Shown here: positions 8,129-18,749 of the stretch, piece after piece
How positions within the stretch are numbered: the first letter of the stretch is position 1
How the letters are laid out: each line of letters starts with the position of its first letter
Program-made: the position numbers and the translations under genes
NCBI RefSeq assembly: GCF_012849095.1
Contig: NZ_CP051680.1
Coordinates: forward strand, 7,799,001 to 7,863,000
DNA from: Cohnella herbarum
GTDB taxonomy: Bacteria > Bacillota > Bacilli > Paenibacillales > Paenibacillaceae
Direction of reading: 5' to 3'
DNA length: 64,000 nt
The notes under the pieces: model-generated
Told to the model about the DNA's origin: nothing
The model's database searches: none
The model's input: the letters and a program-made list of their open reading frames with translations, nothing else

Positions 8129-11100
8129 GTGAAGCGATTAGTCTCGCTTGTATTATTTATTGTGCTGTTGATCCCTATGTTTACGCTCCGGGCAGTTGCT
8201 GCCTCAGGGGATACGATTCAAGTTACTTATGCCATGGACAACGGAGACTTCAACCAAGGATTGACGGGTTGGAACAACAACAATACGACCGGAACTACCG
8301 ATAAAATCAGGTCGGAGCATTATCTTGAGTTAAAGCCGGGCGCGGCCATCTGGCAACCTCTTAACATCACCAATGATGCTAGCGGACCGAGCGTGAACGA
8401 CGCCGTTTATGCCAAAGTGTACGCAACGCTCAGCAGCGATGTTACGACGGACGACAATGTGTTGATTCGTCTCGTTGCAGGCTCTCCACTGGCCGAGATT
8501 GACAGTCTGGCCGGAGTTGCGCGCGAAATACCGGTTGAACTGACCTCCACTTTCAAAAATCTAGAAGGTCGTATCCCTGCGAATCAGGATAAGCTATGGG
8601 TCGAATTACATAACGATACGGCCGGAACCATCGAAGTTTCCCGAGTAGAGGTGTGGGGCGTAGATTCCGATAATCGCGTTAAGCCCTATACGGTACCGAA
8701 CGGAGATTTCTCGCAAGCTCTCTCCGGCAATTGGGATACGAATGGAAAAGCGATTTTCGGAACAGGGGCTTATCTCCAACCGGGGGCCGCTGCTTGGCGA
8801 AGCTTGCCGATCGGCAATGCGCAAACCTCTCCGCAACCCGGCGACAAGGTGAGCGTGAAGGCGAGCTTGTTCGTGCCGTCGGTCGTTAACCGGACGGACG
8901 GCGTGTTTGTCAGGCTGAACGACGGACAATACACTTTACGGGATGTTAACGATATTGCCGGAACCGAACGCGGTAGATGGTTCGTTGCGAACGGGAGCGT
9001 CATCAACAATGGAGGAGTCATACGAAACGGAGCGACGGAGCTTTGGATTGAACTGCACAATGAGACGAGCGTTCCCGTCCGGTTGAAGGAATTAACGATA
9101 ACGGCGGAGAGAGCGGCATCATCCGTATACGACTTAAACGGAGATAGTGCGGTTGATGAAGCGGATGCTACGTGGTTAAGCGAGAGAATATTAAACGGTC
9201 CTTATGGCGTTAGCGCGGATTTCGATAAAGACGGCCAGTTGACCGCGAAAGACCTGTCGTTCTTTAACAAATTCGCGCTTCACCGTAAGGATGAATTTTA
9301 TCTGAATCTCAAGCACTTCTTATTCATGAACGAGAATGTAACGATCGACGGAATTCCGATGATGATAACGCATCTTTATTCCGAACCGATAGACCGGAAC
9401 GATCTGTCCAAGGGCTATGCTTGGGTCGGCGATCCGCAAGAAGGCTTTGCGGCAGTTGACGACGTATCGCGAGCGGTTATCGCGTTCGCGGAGCATTATG
9501 AGAAGTACGGCGACGATGTCAGTTACGATAAGGTGAAGCGCGGGCTTGAATTCCTAATGTGGATGCAATACAGCGATGGGGATTTCGACAACTTCGTGGT
9601 TAAGGATCCCGACGGCACGATCAGACCCAAGGACAGTGCTTCTTCGCAAAAGAGCTTCAGTTGGTGGGCGGTTCGGTCCTATGAAGCTTTCGCGACAGCT
9701 CTTCCGAGGCTGAAAGCGGAAGATTCCGCGTTGGCCGGTCGAGTGAAGGAGCGGCTTGCTCTTTGCTTGAAGCGGCTGAAGGAGAACACGGATCCTTTCT
9801 ATGGTCAATATTCAGAGGCCGGAGGCGTACGTAAAGCCAAGTGGCTGCTGCTCGGCGATACTTGGCTTACTTCCACGGCGATCAATGCGTTGGCGGAGCA
9901 TATGAAAGTGGCGGATAACGAGTCGATCAGAGCCGACATTCGGCAATCCGTCCGTAGGTTAGGAGAAGGACTGGCGCTTGCTAAGTTCGGAGATTTCCGG
10001 GACTTCCCTTATGGAGGCTTCATGCATCACTATGAAGGCGTGCCGGGAGCGTACAATTGGGATGAATGGAACAGCATTCAGATTCGCGCAATGGCCTACG
10101 CAGGACAAATCGCCGGACAACCGGAATGGATCGAAGCGGCCGAACACGCGGCGGACAGCTTTCTGGGAGATTTGTTGATTTCCGGACGAGCGGAAACGAT
10201 GCATCCGAATAAGAAGCCTTACCCGCAAATTAATTACGGAACCGCAAGCTACGTCGATAATTTCTTGGCGCTCTACGAGGTAACCGGAAAAGAGAAGTAC
10301 GCGGCGCTTGCGGGGATTGCGGCATCTTGGTGGACGGGAAACAACGTGCGTCAATTTCCGATGTTCAACGAGGCGGAAGGATATGCTTACGATGGTTTAT
10401 ACGATACGGAAGTGAACATCAACAGCGGCGGGGAGTCGCTCGATGAAGCCATTCGCGTCCTCGTGCGCGTATTGGATAATCCTATAGCAAAATCTTACTT
10501 ATACGCCCGCCAGACAGAGGAGAATCAAGCTCAAACGCTAGATGTGGAGAACTTGTACAAAAGTGTTGCCGCGCCTGACGAGAGAATGTCGTTCCCGAAT
10601 GGCGGGCTTAATGACCCTGATCTCGCACTGATTAAGCAGGATGCAGACTCGGGCACTGACGAGGCAAAAATTTATGAAGACGTCCAAGCGATAGACGGCG
10701 TGCGGGAAGTGTATCCCGATTGGACGGGGACTCGAGCGATATTCGTTGCCGCGACCGGCTACAATAATATCCGATTGTTTAACGGAAGCGTTATCAAAAC
10801 CGAACTGCCGGTAGGCGGTGCAGCCGGAAGCTTCCAAGTTGGCGATGCAGTGAAGCTCGAGTTCTCGGCGAGGGTTGAATTCGATACGACGCTGAAAGCG
10901 GAAGTTTACGCAATCAAGGCCAACGGAGATAGAGTCCGGGTCGCGGACGCCAACGACATGAAATATCACGCCCGTACCTGGTATGCGGGAGCAAGCTCGG
11001 TCAAAACGACGCCGGTAGCCAAAATTCCCGAGGGAACCGTGAAATTGGAAATCGTGTTTGAAGCGGTATCGACGAAAACGCCTGCGCATGAAGGATACGC

Positions 11101-13036
11101 CATGGTGACGGAAGGAAAGCTTTACAAAATGAGCGTGCCGGAGATTCGGTACTCGAATACGGATCTTTCCGGTTCCAGTTATGTTCAAATGCCCGCGGGG
11201 CAGCAAAAGACGTTTGACATCGACGTGCCCGAAGCCGGACGATACGACGTGATGTTAAGCTATATCGCAAATCCGAACGCTAAGGTTAAGGTCGGATTTA
11301 ATGATCTATCGCCGAAGACGGTATCCTTACAAGGATCATCGGTTAGCGATACGGTTCAAATCAAACGAATCGATACATTGGATTTGCCTGAAGGAACCGT
11401 TACGTTAACGCTGGAAAACCCGGACGCTTTAACAGCGGCCGACGTGGATGCGCTTATTCTTTATCCGGCGTTAGCCTATGCGACCTATTCTTTGCCGACG
11501 GGCGGATCGGTAAAGGTCCTTCGAGACAGCTTGTCGGGATCCCTGATCGTAGGAGCTTCCGAGCAGGTGGACAATAGGCATACTCTAATGTTAGAAGTGC
11601 CGAACGACAACGTGTTTGCCGGTTCGGGCATGCACGTCAGAGGGAGCGTTAAAGACGCGAACGGGGGCTTGGTCGGTAACGCGAATGTAACGGTTAAGGT
11701 AGCCGGCGTATCGAAGGCGGCGGCGACGGATTCCGAAGGGCGATTTAGCGTGGTCGTTGACATACCTTCCACGATTTCTCCCGGGCAATATCGGGTGAGA
11801 GCAACTACGGCTCTAGGCGAAGCGACCCGTCCGATCACGGTTATTCGTGCAAATGGCGATTCATCCGGAAGCGTCGGAGGCTCCGGCGGTGGTAAGGCGA
11901 CATCGGACGCATTAGGCGTGCTTGAGGTGAAGAAGGAGCTTCTTCAATCTCAAGAAAATGGAGTCGTCCGGATAGCGATACCGGAAGGGGTCGACACGAT
12001 TCGGATCTCTCAAGTGATTTTGAAGGACGCCAAGTCCCATCCGATCGAATTGTTCTCGCAAGGAATAACGATTACGCTTACGCCGGAAGTAATGGACGCG
12101 TTATTCAAACAAGCTCAAGCCGCAGGGTTGAGCGATTGGACGCTTTCCCTCGAGGTGATCAAGGTAGAGGAGGAAGCTGCAACGTCTTTATTGCAAAGTC
12201 TCGCGCCTAGAGCCAATGTAAAGTTGAAACAAGGAAGCGACATTTACGAGTTGAATTTGAAATTCATACACTCCGATAAGCCATCCGTAGACGTTCATTC
12301 ACTGAGTAAACCGATTCGAGTTTCTTTGAAAATCGAGGCGGATGTTAATCCTTCCTTGTCAGGGGTCTACTTCTTAGACGAAGATGGAAGTCTGGAATAT
12401 GTCGGAGGACGGGTTACATCGGGATTCATGAATGCTAACGTGAACCATTTCAGCAAGTACGGTGTTCTGGAATATGATAAGTACTTCCAAGATGTGCCGG
12501 CTTCGCACTGGGCATACACATCGATATCCGAACTGGCGGCCAAACATGTCGTTAATGGCGTAACCGATCAACGATTCGGTAAGGATCTAAAGATTTCCCG
12601 CGCCGAATTCACTTCGCTAATCGTCAGGGCATTCGGTCTGCGGAGCTGGGATGCGAAACAGAGCTTCACGGACGTAAGCGAGAAGAGCTGGTATTCGGCC
12701 GATATCGCTTCCGCCCTGCAAGCAGGAATCATTACCGGAAGAACGAAGACCGAGTTCGCTCCGGAAGCCGCGATGACGAGATCCGAAGCGGCGGTCATTC
12801 TCGCGCGGACGGTTGAGCGATTATCTGTTAAGGTTCCTGTCGGTAAGGGTTCATTGGATGATTTCATGGATAAGTCCGATATTTCGGCGATGTTCCAAGA
12901 TAGTTTATCGAAGAGCGTCGGAGCGGGACTGCTGCAGGGGGATCATCGCAACCGTCTTCGTCCCAACGACGTTATGACTCGCGCGGAAGCGGCTATCGTT
13001 ATTCAGAAGCTTCTGGCAATCGTAGATTCGCAATAG
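8129..13036 (+). CDS. Giant SLH-anchored extracellular glycan-active protein
   Basis: About 1,636 residues. Order: signal peptide (1-26); two tandem CBM4/9-like beta-sandwiches (about 35-190 and 190-330; NGDFNQGLTGW and NGDFSQALSGNW start each); a dockerin-like pair of Ca-binding loops (about 333-385; DLNGDSAVDEAD and DFDKDGQLTAKD); an alpha/alpha-barrel region resembling six-hairpin glycosidases (about 394-790); CBM35/6-like sandwiches (about 850-1130); an Ig/carboxypeptidase-regulatory-like domain; a domain before SLH (about 1259-1450) also found in the other giant protein of this window; three SLH repeats (1452 to end) that bind the pyruvylated wall polymer. GTG 8129 is chosen because AAGGGGGG lies 6 bases ahead; ATG 8123 leaves no spacing. 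Last gene of the LacI-linked operon; substrate unknown. Confidence 0.85.
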   Translation: MKRLVSLVLFIVLLIPMFTLRAVAASGDTIQVTYAMDNGDFNQGLTGWNNNNTTGTTDKIRSEHYLELKPGAAIWQPLNITNDASGPSVNDAVYAKVYATLSSDVTTDDNVLIRLVAGSPLAEIDSLAGVAREIPVELTSTFKNLEGRIPANQDKLWVELHNDTAGTIEVSRVEVWGVDSDNRVKPYTVPNGDFSQALSGNWDTNGKAIFGTGAYLQPGAAAWRSLPIGNAQTSPQPGDKVSVKASLFVPSVVNRTDGVFVRLNDGQYTLRDVNDIAGTERGRWFVANGSVINNGGVIRNGATELWIELHNETSVPVRLKELTITAERAASSVYDLNGDSAVDEADATWLSERILNGPYGVSADFDKDGQLTAKDLSFFNKFALHRKDEFYLNLKHFLFMNENVTIDGIPMMITHLYSEPIDRNDLSKGYAWVGDPQEGFAAVDDVSRAVIAFAEHYEKYGDDVSYDKVKRGLEFLMWMQYSDGDFDNFVVKDPDGTIRPKDSASSQKSFSWWAVRSYEAFATALPRLKAEDSALAGRVKERLALCLKRLKENTDPFYGQYSEAGGVRKAKWLLLGDTWLTSTAINALAEHMKVADNESIRADIRQSVRRLGEGLALAKFGDFRDFPYGGFMHHYEGVPGAYNWDEWNSIQIRAMAYAGQIAGQPEWIEAAEHAADSFLGDLLISGRAETMHPNKKPYPQINYGTASYVDNFLALYEVTGKEKYAALAGIAASWWTGNNVRQFPMFNEAEGYAYDGLYDTEVNINSGGESLDEAIRVLVRVLDNPIAKSYLYARQTEENQAQTLDVENLYKSVAAPDERMSFPNGGLNDPDLALIKQDADSGTDEAKIYEDVQAIDGVREVYPDWTGTRAIFVAATGYNNIRLFNGSVIKTELPVGGAAGSFQVGDAVKLEFSARVEFDTTLKAEVYAIKANGDRVRVADANDMKYHARTWYAGASSVKTTPVAKIPEGTVKLEIVFEAVSTKTPAHEGYAMVTEGKLYKMSVPEIRYSNTDLSGSSYVQMPAGQQKTFDIDVPEAGRYDVMLSYIANPNAKVKVGFNDLSPKTVSLQGSSVSDTVQIKRIDTLDLPEGTVTLTLENPDALTAADVDALILYPALAYATYSLPTGGSVKVLRDSLSGSLIVGASEQVDNRHTLMLEVPNDNVFAGSGMHVRGSVKDANGGLVGNANVTVKVAGVSKAAATDSEGRFSVVVDIPSTISPGQYRVRATTALGEATRPITVIRANGDSSGSVGGSGGGKATSDALGVLEVKKELLQSQENGVVRIAIPEGVDTIRISQVILKDAKSHPIELFSQGITITLTPEVMDALFKQAQAAGLSDWTLSLEVIKVEEEAATSLLQSLAPRANVKLKQGSDIYELNLKFIHSDKPSVDVHSLSKPIRVSLKIEADVNPSLSGVYFLDEDGSLEYVGGRVTSGFMNANVNHFSKYGVLEYDKYFQDVPASHWAYTSISELAAKHVVNGVTDQRFGKDLKISRAEFTSLIVRAFGLRSWDAKQSFTDVSEKSWYSADIASALQAGIITGRTKTEFAPEAAMTRSEAAVILARTVERLSVKVPVGKGSLDDFMDKSDISAMFQDSLSKSVGAGLLQGDHRNRLRPNDVMTRAEAAIVIQKLLAIVDSQ

Positions 13037-13048
13037 TTCGATCACGAA

Positions 13049-13087
13049 TAGGCCATCCCATAAGTAATCTTATGGCGGCCTATTTTT
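13049..13087 (+). terminator. Rho-independent terminator of the GH130/ABC/SLH operon
   Basis: TAGGCC and CCATAAG pair with CTTATGG and GGCCTA around a TAAT loop, followed by TTTTT. It stands 13 bases past the stop of the giant SLH gene. Confidence 0.88.
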
Positions 13088-13182
13088 GTTGCGTAGGGAT
13101 GATGATGGACGAAAATTTGTAGATGGCTGCAGGAATGACCGACTGAGTCGGAATTGGTGTGCGAAATTGAGGTGCGATTGAC

Positions 13183-13375
13183 AATTAAATGGATTTATAC
13201 AGCTAATTATCTCGGATTTGAACCATCATAAGCAAATAAATGGAAAAGTACAGTTAATCCGATCCTCTCCCCTTCGGGATCGAATGAACAGCAAAAAACA
13301 AATGGATTTATCCATCTATTCAGTGCAGTACAGCTCTCATATATGGAAATAACGGGATAAATCCATTTATTTTTA
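13183..13375. repeat. Intergenic repeats built on AAATGGATTTAT
   Basis: Degenerate copies of AAATGGATTTATMC start near 13188, 13236 and 13300, each followed by a CAGTTAAT/CAGCTAAT-like motif. The third, AAATGGATTTATCC (13300-13313), is matched by a perfect inverted copy at 13355-13368, giving a 14-bp stem. Most of this 530-base gap (13037-13567) is otherwise empty. The pattern looks like a dispersed intergenic repeat family of the genome. Confidence 0.65.
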
Positions 13376-13567
13376 GACTAGACCTAAGAGAGGAAGAGTT
13401 GTAGTGCTGTGGCGGTTTAATTTGAGTGTGCATACCTGTAAGGGGACGTCTTAGACAATCCTTTCTTGCCTTTAAGACGATAGTGCTGCATAAGATTCAA
13501 GCGAACTAGTGAGCAACTGAACAATAGATTCATTAAGCGCAACAGATACGCCGGGGTACAATTAAAA

Positions 13568-13804
13568 CTATTTTAACTTATATCGAAACTTATCCTTATC
13601 GTCACCCTGGTCATCCTCATCTTCATGTTCTTCTTTCTCTTCATGGAACTCAACTGATGAGTGACCTGTTATGTTATCAAATGGAGTGTAATTGTAATGA
13701 GAGGTGGAAAGTTTACTGAGCTTCTTAAAAATTACAATCCCTATCAATAATGTGAAAATGATGAAAACAGAAATTAAAGCTACAACGGAAAGTGTGGTAT
13801 TCAT
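13568..13804 (-). CDS. Small single-pass membrane protein with acidic tail
   Basis: 78 residues: one hydrophobic helix at the N-terminus (LSVVALISVFIIFTLLIGIV), then KKLSK at the cytoplasmic edge and a tail with a strongly acidic run (EEKEEHEDEDDQGDDKDK). ATG 13804 is chosen because TTGGAGGAT lies upstream; a longer in-frame start at 13864 adds a stretch with no ribosome site. No family recognised. It pairs with another small membrane protein on the same strand. Confidence 0.55.
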   Translation of the reverse strand: MNTTLSVVALISVFIIFTLLIGIVIFKKLSKLSTSHYNYTPFDNITGHSSVEFHEEKEEHEDEDDQGDDKDKFRYKLK

Positions 13805-13963
13805 GGAAATATCCTCCAATAAATGTTTATAAGGAATACGATCAGACTGGTGACAAGGTTTCAATCCAGATTACTTACTGCACATAACGAAAATTTGATG
13901 CAGTAATGACCCAGTAAGTGCAATAGACACGTCTAGAAATAATTAACACAATGGCACGGAGTA

Positions 13964-14173
13964 TTAGCGGTTGCTTATAACAATAGCTTGGACTATTAAA
14001 TAAATGATTGATACCAGCATCAGATAGCCGGTAATGCGAGCCCTATCATATATCCACTTTAGTTCCTCAAATTTCTTTGATCTTTTCATGAGTGCTGTCA
14101 TACCAAATATAAGGATAGCACCAATCGCAGCGAGAATAATTGATGATAGGTTCTGTGACCATATTTCGTTCAT
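13964..14173 (-). CDS. Small two-helix membrane protein, hypothetical
   Basis: 69 residues with hydrophobic segments at about 11-28 (SSIILAAIGAILIFGMTA) and 48-66 (YLMLVSIIYLIVQAIVI), separated by a basic stretch (KRSKKFEELK). A GAGGG-type ribosome site precedes the ATG. Not recognised. The codon use is more A/T-rich than in the neighbouring operons, as in the small gene beside it. Confidence 0.5.
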   Translation of the reverse strand: MNEIWSQNLSSIILAAIGAILIFGMTALMKRSKKFEELKWIYDRARITGYLMLVSIIYLIVQAIVISNR

Positions 14174-14375
14174 GGCGATGCCCTCGCAGTTATTTTCCTA
14201 ATATTTTACACACAGAGTCCTTATTCGACAATATTTTCCTACATCAGGAGTATCCATACGCAAGGAGTCGCACAATAGTACGAGAGGAAAGGAAATAGGT
14301 TGAAAGGTAATTTTGCAACTAAAAAAGGTTCTATACCGTCAAAATAAATATCAGACATAAGATCATGGGGGTATC

Positions 14376-15397
14376 ATGATGAATAAATCGGCAAAAAGAT
14401 TCAAATGGGGAGTCGCTATCGTAGCACTTACGCTCGTTCTTACCGCCTGCGGAGCCAAAAATAACGGTTCCGAAGGTCCATCGGCCTCGCCAACCTCGTC
14501 ATCGACTCCGCTACCTACGGCAAGCGATTCGGAAGAACCCGGCGAAGACCCCGGCGAGCTTATCCTGAAGCAATTCCAAGATAGCGCGATGGCTAGTCCG
14601 CCGGCTAATGAATTGTTCGCATCGTTTAAGGAGTTAATCGCGGAAGTGGAGCCTGCGCAGGCAGACGATATGGTTCGTTCCCTCGAGGCTTATTACGTTA
14701 AAAACTTGCCGGGCGTCGAGAAAGAGTACGAAGCGGAAAAAGTGCAACAGCTACTATCCAAGTCGGAGTGGCCGATTACCGAGGAAAAAGCCGAATCGAT
14801 CGGCGACGCCGCCGTTCGCGATCTCGTTCAAAGGACGTACGCGGGGGATACAAGCTGATTACGGCGGAAGGCTTTATTTTCCCGATCGTGGATTACGGCA
14901 AGCTGGTCTCGTACGCGGACAAAATGTCGATCTCGATGAAAGCTTATTTGGATGTCATGGCGACGGAATCCGATGCGGCAACCGCCAGAGACGCAGGACT
15001 TGCCATTTCATGGGACGAACTGGCTAACCGCGCGCTCGCTGCAGAGAGCTATGTCGTTGCATTCCCGGATACGCCGGAAAGAAAAGCGATCGAGATTAAA
15101 TATTTGAACTATTTGAACATGTACTTGATCGGACTTAACAATACGCCGATATTCGATTACGATACGTTCCTGATCCTGCCGGAAGTGAAAAGCCAATACG
15201 AGCAAATGGCGACTACGCATGCCGGAACGATTACCGGTCAATTGACTAAACAATTGCTCTCCATTCTCGATACGACGGAAGGGGCGGTATTCGCCAAGAG
15301 CAAAAACGGCGAACAAACGAATATCCCGGCAATCCAGCAGTTCCGCGATAAAATCAACGCATCTGTGAGTTCCAAGCTGCCCGCCAGTAAAAATTAG
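14376..15397 (+). pseudogene. Lipoprotein gene split by a one-base frameshift
   Basis: The first frame (14376-14858) encodes a signal peptide with lipobox LTAC, a Ser/Thr/Pro linker and about 110 further residues. It then stops 10 bases after a run of five G (14843-14847). The continuation (to 15397; GYKLITAEGFIFPIVDYGKL onward) lies in the -1 frame with no start or ribosome site of its own. Adding one G restores a single lipoprotein of about 340 residues. The second half looks intact and keeps normal codon use, so the break is recent, phase-variable, or a base-calling error in the G-run. No function recognised. Confidence 0.8.
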
Positions 15398-15455
15398 ATA
15401 AAGACATGCCAAAATCGCATAGCAGGATTTAAGACCCCTTTAGCGAAATGATAAG

Positions 15456-15475
15456 TTTAGAAATCGTTTTCTAAA
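15456..15475. promoter_or_regulatory. cre/LacI-type operator ahead of the GH1 gene
   Basis: TTTAGAAA-TCGT-TTTCTAAA is a perfect 8-bp inverted repeat with a central CG. The centre resembles a catabolite-responsive element (TGNAANCGNWNNCA), missing only the outer T and A. It lies 22 bases before the GH1 start, where a bound repressor would block transcription. Whether CcpA or another LacI-type protein binds is not decided by the sequence. Confidence 0.55.
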
Positions 15476-15482
15476 TATTTAA

Positions 15483-16847
<1,365 letters not shown>

Positions 16848-16857
16848 CTCATAGATG

Positions 16858-16886
16858 AACCGGGGTGCGGGAGCATTCCGGTTTTT
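16858..16886 (+). terminator. Terminator of the GH1 gene
   Basis: AACCGGGGTGC-GGGA-GCATTCCGGTT forms an 11-bp stem with two G-T pairs and runs into TTT. It starts 11 bases after the stop codon. Confidence 0.8.
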
Positions 16887-16984
16887 CGAACCCTTTCGGC
16901 GAACGCGCGTCCGGCATAGGTTTCTTCCTAGGGCTTTTTCCGTTACAATAAGGGAGATGCCTTACTAGGAAAGAGGAATACGCC

Positions 16985-18730
16985 ATGAACGTCGTCTTAG
17001 CGACGCTGAACGCTAAATACATCCACACCTCGCTCGCCCTGAGATATTTGAAGTCTTTCGCCCAGGACGAGTTCGAGGTGGACATTGCCGAATATACGAT
17101 CAAAGATCCAGCGATGGGAATCGCGGCCGATCTGTTCTCCAAGAAGCCGGACGTTATCGGTTTCTCCTGTTATATCTGGAACATCGAGGAAACGATCGTC
17201 GTCGTGGACATGCTACGCAAAGTGCTTCCGGACGTGAAGATCATGCTCGGCGGACCCGAAGTATCCTACGATACGGAATATTGGATGAATCGTCTAACGT
17301 CCGTTGATTTTATCGTCATGGGCGAAGGCGAGGAAACGTTCCGGGACTTGCTGCGGCAGATCTCCGGGGAACGGAAATACCATTTCGTGTTCGGGTTGGC
17401 TTATCGCAAGGACGGGCAAGTCGTGATCACGCCTCCTCGTCCGAAGCTCGATCTCAACGTCATTCCGTCGCCTCACCGATTCGATACGGATATTCCTTCG
17501 ATGCGGAACCGCGTCGTTTACTTCGAGACGAGCCGAGGATGTCCGTTCAGCTGTCAATTTTGTTTGTCGAGCATCGAGGTAGGCGTCCGGTATTTCGATA
17601 TGGAGAGGGTTAAGTCGGACTTGACTTATCTGATCGATAACGGCGCCAAGCTGATCAAGTTCGTCGACCGGACGTTTAACATCAAGCGGGACTACGCAAT
17701 GGAAATTTTTCAATTCCTGATCGATAACCATCGGGGATGCGTGTTCCAGTTCGAGATCACGGCCGACATCATGCGACCGGAGGTGCTCGATTTCCTTGCC
17801 GAGAACGCGCCTCCGGGAGTATTCCGCTTCGAGATCGGCGTTCAATCGACGAACGATCCGACCAATCTCGCCGTTCAGCGCCGCCAGAATTTCACGAAGC
17901 TTACCCGCACGGTCGTGAAGGTGAAGGAGAGCGGCAAGATCGATCAGCATTTGGACTTAATCGCCGGTCTTCCGCATGAGGATTACGATACGTTCCGTAA
18001 GACGTTTAACGAAGTGTTCGCGTTAAGGCCGGAAGAGCTGCAACTTGGTTTCCTGAAAATGTTAAGAGGGACGGGACTGCGAATCGATGCCGCGAAATTC
18101 GGCTACGTCTATTCGGAACGGGCGCCTTACGAAATGTTGGGCAACGACTTGATGCCGTTTGCCGACATCGTGCGTATTAAACGGGTAGAGGACGTCCTGG
18201 AGAAATTCTGGAACGCCCATCGGATGGATCGGACGATGGAATATTTGATCGAGCAAGCCTATCCATCTCCATTCGACTTTTTCCAAGCATTCGGGGATTA
18301 TTGGGAAGAGAAAGGCTGGAGCCGCATCGGCCATCAATTGGAAGATTTATTTTCCCGGCTGTGGGCGTTCTTGGAGCATGACGCCAGACCCGAGCTGGAC
18401 CGCGACGTAGCGTTCGGACTGCTGAAGATCGACTACTATTTGCAGCATAAATACAAGCCTCGCAAGCTCTGGTGGGAAGATCGGCTAGAGAAGAAGGATT
18501 GGACGGCGGGCTTGAAATATGCGGCGCAAAAGCTGGGTATGGATGACCGCGAGTTGCAGAAGAAGGGGACGCTGGATCGTCTTCCTTTCGATTACGGAGC
18601 TTGGATAAATGAAGGACTTGTAGATCGCGCCAACCCTTCCGTACTCGTGTTTCTGTATTCGGGAGAAGAAGCCGGACCTCAGTTGGTGGCGCTGCCGCAG
18701 CAAGACGTAACAACGGCAATTAAACAATAA
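16985..18730 (+). CDS. B12-binding-domain radical SAM protein (DUF4080 type)
   Basis: 581 residues. Residues 1-140 form a cobalamin-binding-like Rossmann domain (VLATLNAKYIHTSLALRYLK; VIGFSCYIWN). The radical SAM cluster motif CPFSCQFC has Cys186, Cys190 and Cys193, which hold the [4Fe-4S] cluster that cleaves S-adenosylmethionine. The C-terminal 200 residues resemble DUF4080. The typical DxHH-type B12 motif is not obvious, so cobalamin binding is uncertain. AGGAAAGAGG precedes the ATG. Substrate unknown; it sits 19 bases ahead of an aldo/keto reductase gene. Confidence 0.88.
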   Translation: MNVVLATLNAKYIHTSLALRYLKSFAQDEFEVDIAEYTIKDPAMGIAADLFSKKPDVIGFSCYIWNIEETIVVVDMLRKVLPDVKIMLGGPEVSYDTEYWMNRLTSVDFIVMGEGEETFRDLLRQISGERKYHFVFGLAYRKDGQVVITPPRPKLDLNVIPSPHRFDTDIPSMRNRVVYFETSRGCPFSCQFCLSSIEVGVRYFDMERVKSDLTYLIDNGAKLIKFVDRTFNIKRDYAMEIFQFLIDNHRGCVFQFEITADIMRPEVLDFLAENAPPGVFRFEIGVQSTNDPTNLAVQRRQNFTKLTRTVVKVKESGKIDQHLDLIAGLPHEDYDTFRKTFNEVFALRPEELQLGFLKMLRGTGLRIDAAKFGYVYSERAPYEMLGNDLMPFADIVRIKRVEDVLEKFWNAHRMDRTMEYLIEQAYPSPFDFFQAFGDYWEEKGWSRIGHQLEDLFSRLWAFLEHDARPELDRDVAFGLLKIDYYLQHKYKPRKLWWEDRLEKKDWTAGLKYAAQKLGMDDRELQKKGTLDRLPFDYGAWINEGLVDRANPSVLVFLYSGEEAGPQLVALPQQDVTTAIKQ

Positions 18731-18749
18731 AATAAGAGGTGACCGATCA

